From Bacteroidota bacterium (lineage in GTDB: Bacteria; Bacteroidota; Bacteroidia; Flavobacteriales; Weeksellaceae), in contig JAFAFC010000002.1 of NCBI GenBank assembly GCA_023423715.1, forward strand, positions 5,986 through 69,985: DNA of 64,000 nucleotides, written 5' to 3'. The notes beneath the pieces are model-generated. The model did not search any database and was not told the DNA's origin. It worked only from the letters and a program-made list of their open reading frames with translations. Positions 62,155 through 64,000 of this stretch are shown here, in pieces (position 1 is the first letter of the stretch; every line of letters begins with the position of its first letter). The translations under genes and the position numbers were made by a program.

Positions 62155-64000
62155 ATGAAAAAATTCGCTTTACTTGTATTCATCATATTTTCTGGCTTTT
62201 TATTCGCTCAAGAAAATTTTGTTAAAGAAAATTACACTAAAAAAGAAGTGTACATTCCCATGAGGGACGGCGTGAAATTGTTTACTTCTATTTACATACC
62301 GAAAGACATTTCAAAAAGTAGCAAATATCCTATCTTAATGCAGAGAACGTGTTATTCTGTTGCGCCTTATGGAGAAGACAAATACCGTAGTGGTCTTGGG
62401 CCAAACAAGTATTTAATGAATGACAAATACATTTTTGTGTATCAAGACGTTCGTGGTCGCTATATGAGTGAAGGTGTTTTCACGAATATGACGCCGCAAG
62501 TAGAACGAAAATCTAAAAAAGACGTCGACGAAAGTACAGATACCTACGACACGATTGAATGGTTGCTAAAAAACATTGCAAATAACAATGGAAATGTTGG
62601 TCAATACGGAACTTCCTATCCAGGTTTTTACACTGCAGCTGGAATTCTTGCTGATCATCCCGCGCTAAAAGCTTCATCACCGCAAGCACCAATTTCGGAT
62701 TTTTGGTTTGATGATTTTCACCATAACGGAGCCTTCTTAATGGGCTATTTTAAAACGTTTCCCGTATTTGGAGTTCAGAAAACAAAAGCTGAGGACAAAG
62801 CTTGGTACACTGATAGTATGAAAAAACTGAACGAGAATGCATCTGCGGATGGTTCCCTATTCTACACCAACATGGGAACTTTGGAAGATGGCGTAAACAA
62901 ATATTATCTAGATAACTTTTTCATGCAAGAAGTGGTTAATCACCCAAGCTACGATGAATTTTGGCAAAAAAGAAACCTTCTACCTCATCTGAAAAATGTA
63001 AAACATGCCGTAATGACTGTTGGTGGATGGTTTGATGCAGAAGATTTAGCAGGACCTTTAAAAATCTACAAAACCATTGAGAAAACAAGTCCTAAAAGTA
63101 AAAACTCAATCGTAATGGGACCTTTCTCACACGGCGGTTGGGGAAGAGAAACGGGAAAGCATTACCATAACGATATTTACTTTGGAGATTCCATTGCAAC
63201 GTATTATCAAAAAAACTTAGAAACACCTTTCTTCACCCATTATTTGAAAGATTCAAAAACAGCAATAAACATTCCTGAAGCCGCTATGTATGATACAGGC
63301 AAAAAAGAGTGGAAATCTTTTGAAAATTGGCCACCAAAACAAGCGAAAAAAGTGAATTATTACCTGAGAGCAGATGGAGGATTGAGTCCGATAAACACAA
63401 GACAAATTGCAACAACGGAATATTTCTCAGATCCAAATAAACCCGTTCCTAGTAGTGAAAACAGAAAGGAAATGAACGGATTTACGCCGCGAAATTATAT
63501 GAGCGAAGATCAACGTTTTACAGAAAATAGATCCGATGTTGCTACATTCACAACAGATATTTTAACGGAAGATTTAACGATTTCTGGCGAAATTCTAGCG
63601 AAGCTACGTATTGCAACGACAGGAACAGACGCTGATTTCTTTGTAAAACTTATTGATATTTATCCAGCAGATGAAAAAGCAAATCCTGATAAGCCGAACG
63701 TACTGTTAGCAAATTACCACCAAATGGTGCGTAGTGAAATTATGCCTGCGCGTTTCCGAAATTCATTTGAAAAACCTGAAGCGTTAGTTCCGAACCAAGA
63801 AACAGAGGTAAATGTACAATTACAAGATATTTTACACACATTCAAGAAAGGGCATCGCATGCAAATTCAAATTCAGAGTACAGCATTTCCGTTGTTTGCA
63901 ATCAATCCGCAAAAATTTGTAGAAAACCAATACAAAGCGAAGAAAGAAGATTACACCAAAGCGATTATTAAGATATTCAATACGTCAACAATTGAAGTTG
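62155..64000 (+). CDS. CocE/NonD-type (S15 family) alpha/beta-hydrolase, 3' end cut by window
   Basis: Open frame of 615 codons from the ATG at 62155. Signal peptide KFALLVFIIFSGFLFAQ. N-terminal VYIPMRDGVKLFTSIYIPKD, oxyanion region VYQDVRGRYMSEG, then the triad Ser154 (QYGTSYPGFYTA), Asp294 (VGGWFDAEDLAGPL) and His326 (MGPFSHGGWGRE). The C-terminal jelly-roll domain is present to near its usual end. Family members are alpha-amino-acid ester hydrolases, glutaryl-7-ACA acylases or X-Pro peptidases; which one is not decided. TACATTTA at 62131-62138 is a weak promoter. Confidence 0.9.
   Translation, partial: MKKFALLVFIIFSGFLFAQENFVKENYTKKEVYIPMRDGVKLFTSIYIPKDISKSSKYPILMQRTCYSVAPYGEDKYRSGLGPNKYLMNDKYIFVYQDVRGRYMSEGVFTNMTPQVERKSKKDVDESTDTYDTIEWLLKNIANNNGNVGQYGTSYPGFYTAAGILADHPALKASSPQAPISDFWFDDFHHNGAFLMGYFKTFPVFGVQKTKAEDKAWYTDSMKKLNENASADGSLFYTNMGTLEDGVNKYYLDNFFMQEVVNHPSYDEFWQKRNLLPHLKNVKHAVMTVGGWFDAEDLAGPLKIYKTIEKTSPKSKNSIVMGPFSHGGWGRETGKHYHNDIYFGDSIATYYQKNLETPFFTHYLKDSKTAINIPEAAMYDTGKKEWKSFENWPPKQAKKVNYYLRADGGLSPINTRQIATTEYFSDPNKPVPSSENRKEMNGFTPRNYMSEDQRFTENRSDVATFTTDILTEDLTISGEILAKLRIATTGTDADFFVKLIDIYPADEKANPDKPNVLLANYHQMVRSEIMPARFRNSFEKPEALVPNQETEVNVQLQDILHTFKKGHRMQIQIQSTAFPLFAINPQKFVENQYKAKKEDYTKAIIKIFNTSTIEV

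Overview
The window is AT-rich DNA from a member of the Bacteroidota, most likely class Flavobacteriia (order Flavobacteriales; a Weeksellaceae/Chryseobacterium-type genus is my best guess, not proven). The evidence is: promoter -7 boxes of the TAnnTTTG type in front of many genes; a PorZ gene and a T9SS-sorted (YPNP tail) nuclease, both of the type IX secretion system; DUF349, DUF3667 and DUF1684 proteins; tandem secreted proteins starting with 'VGVNT..P...FHIDG'; and a complex I operon whose NuoG lacks the molybdopterin domain. There is no sign of phage, IS elements, CRISPR or plasmid genes. It reads as ordinary chromosome.

Layout. 1-3.8 kb (minus): a nucleotidase split into two genes, followed by porZ, which is cut by the window edge. 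3.8-9.2 kb (plus): dapA and an acetyltransferase, an AraC-type regulator / response regulator / hybrid-length PAS histidine kinase block, and two small membrane proteins. 9.3-24.9 kb (all minus): recG; a yceI-porin-yceI operon; a thioredoxin-like protein; three tandem POT peptide transporters; a small secreted protein; a DPP IV-type peptidase; and a short glycogen phosphorylase whose PLP lysine position is threonine. The POT transporters and the dipeptidyl peptidase suggest a peptide-feeding life.

25-32 kb: mixed housekeeping and hypothetical genes (a possible PD-(D/E)XK protein, DUF3667, DinB-like, DUF1684, mqo, hemolysin III, gpsA). 32-37.2 kb: an M23 peptidase, then a minus-strand operon of four secreted proteins, three of them paralogues. 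It is preceded by a promoter and a nested inverted-repeat RNA element that looks like an attenuator or a small RNA. Then a gene-poor 0.9 kb with one small ORF, and a CAU tRNA. 37.3-48.7 kb: mce, rbfA and a LolC/E-type permease, a stand-alone MnmA C-terminal-domain protein, a T9SS nuclease, aroE, a DUF349 protein, ribD, yigZ, yugP, an acetyltransferase and two small membrane proteins.

48.7-62.1 kb: a 14-gene NADH:quinone oxidoreductase operon, nuoA to nuoN, from a TAAATTTG promoter to a strong terminator. It is tightly packed except for a repeat-rich gap between nuoD and nuoE. Mqo at 28-30 kb would feed the same quinone pool. The window ends inside a CocE/S15-type hydrolase. Several starts were moved from the longest ORF to internal ATGs because promoter boxes or terminators overlap the longer version.
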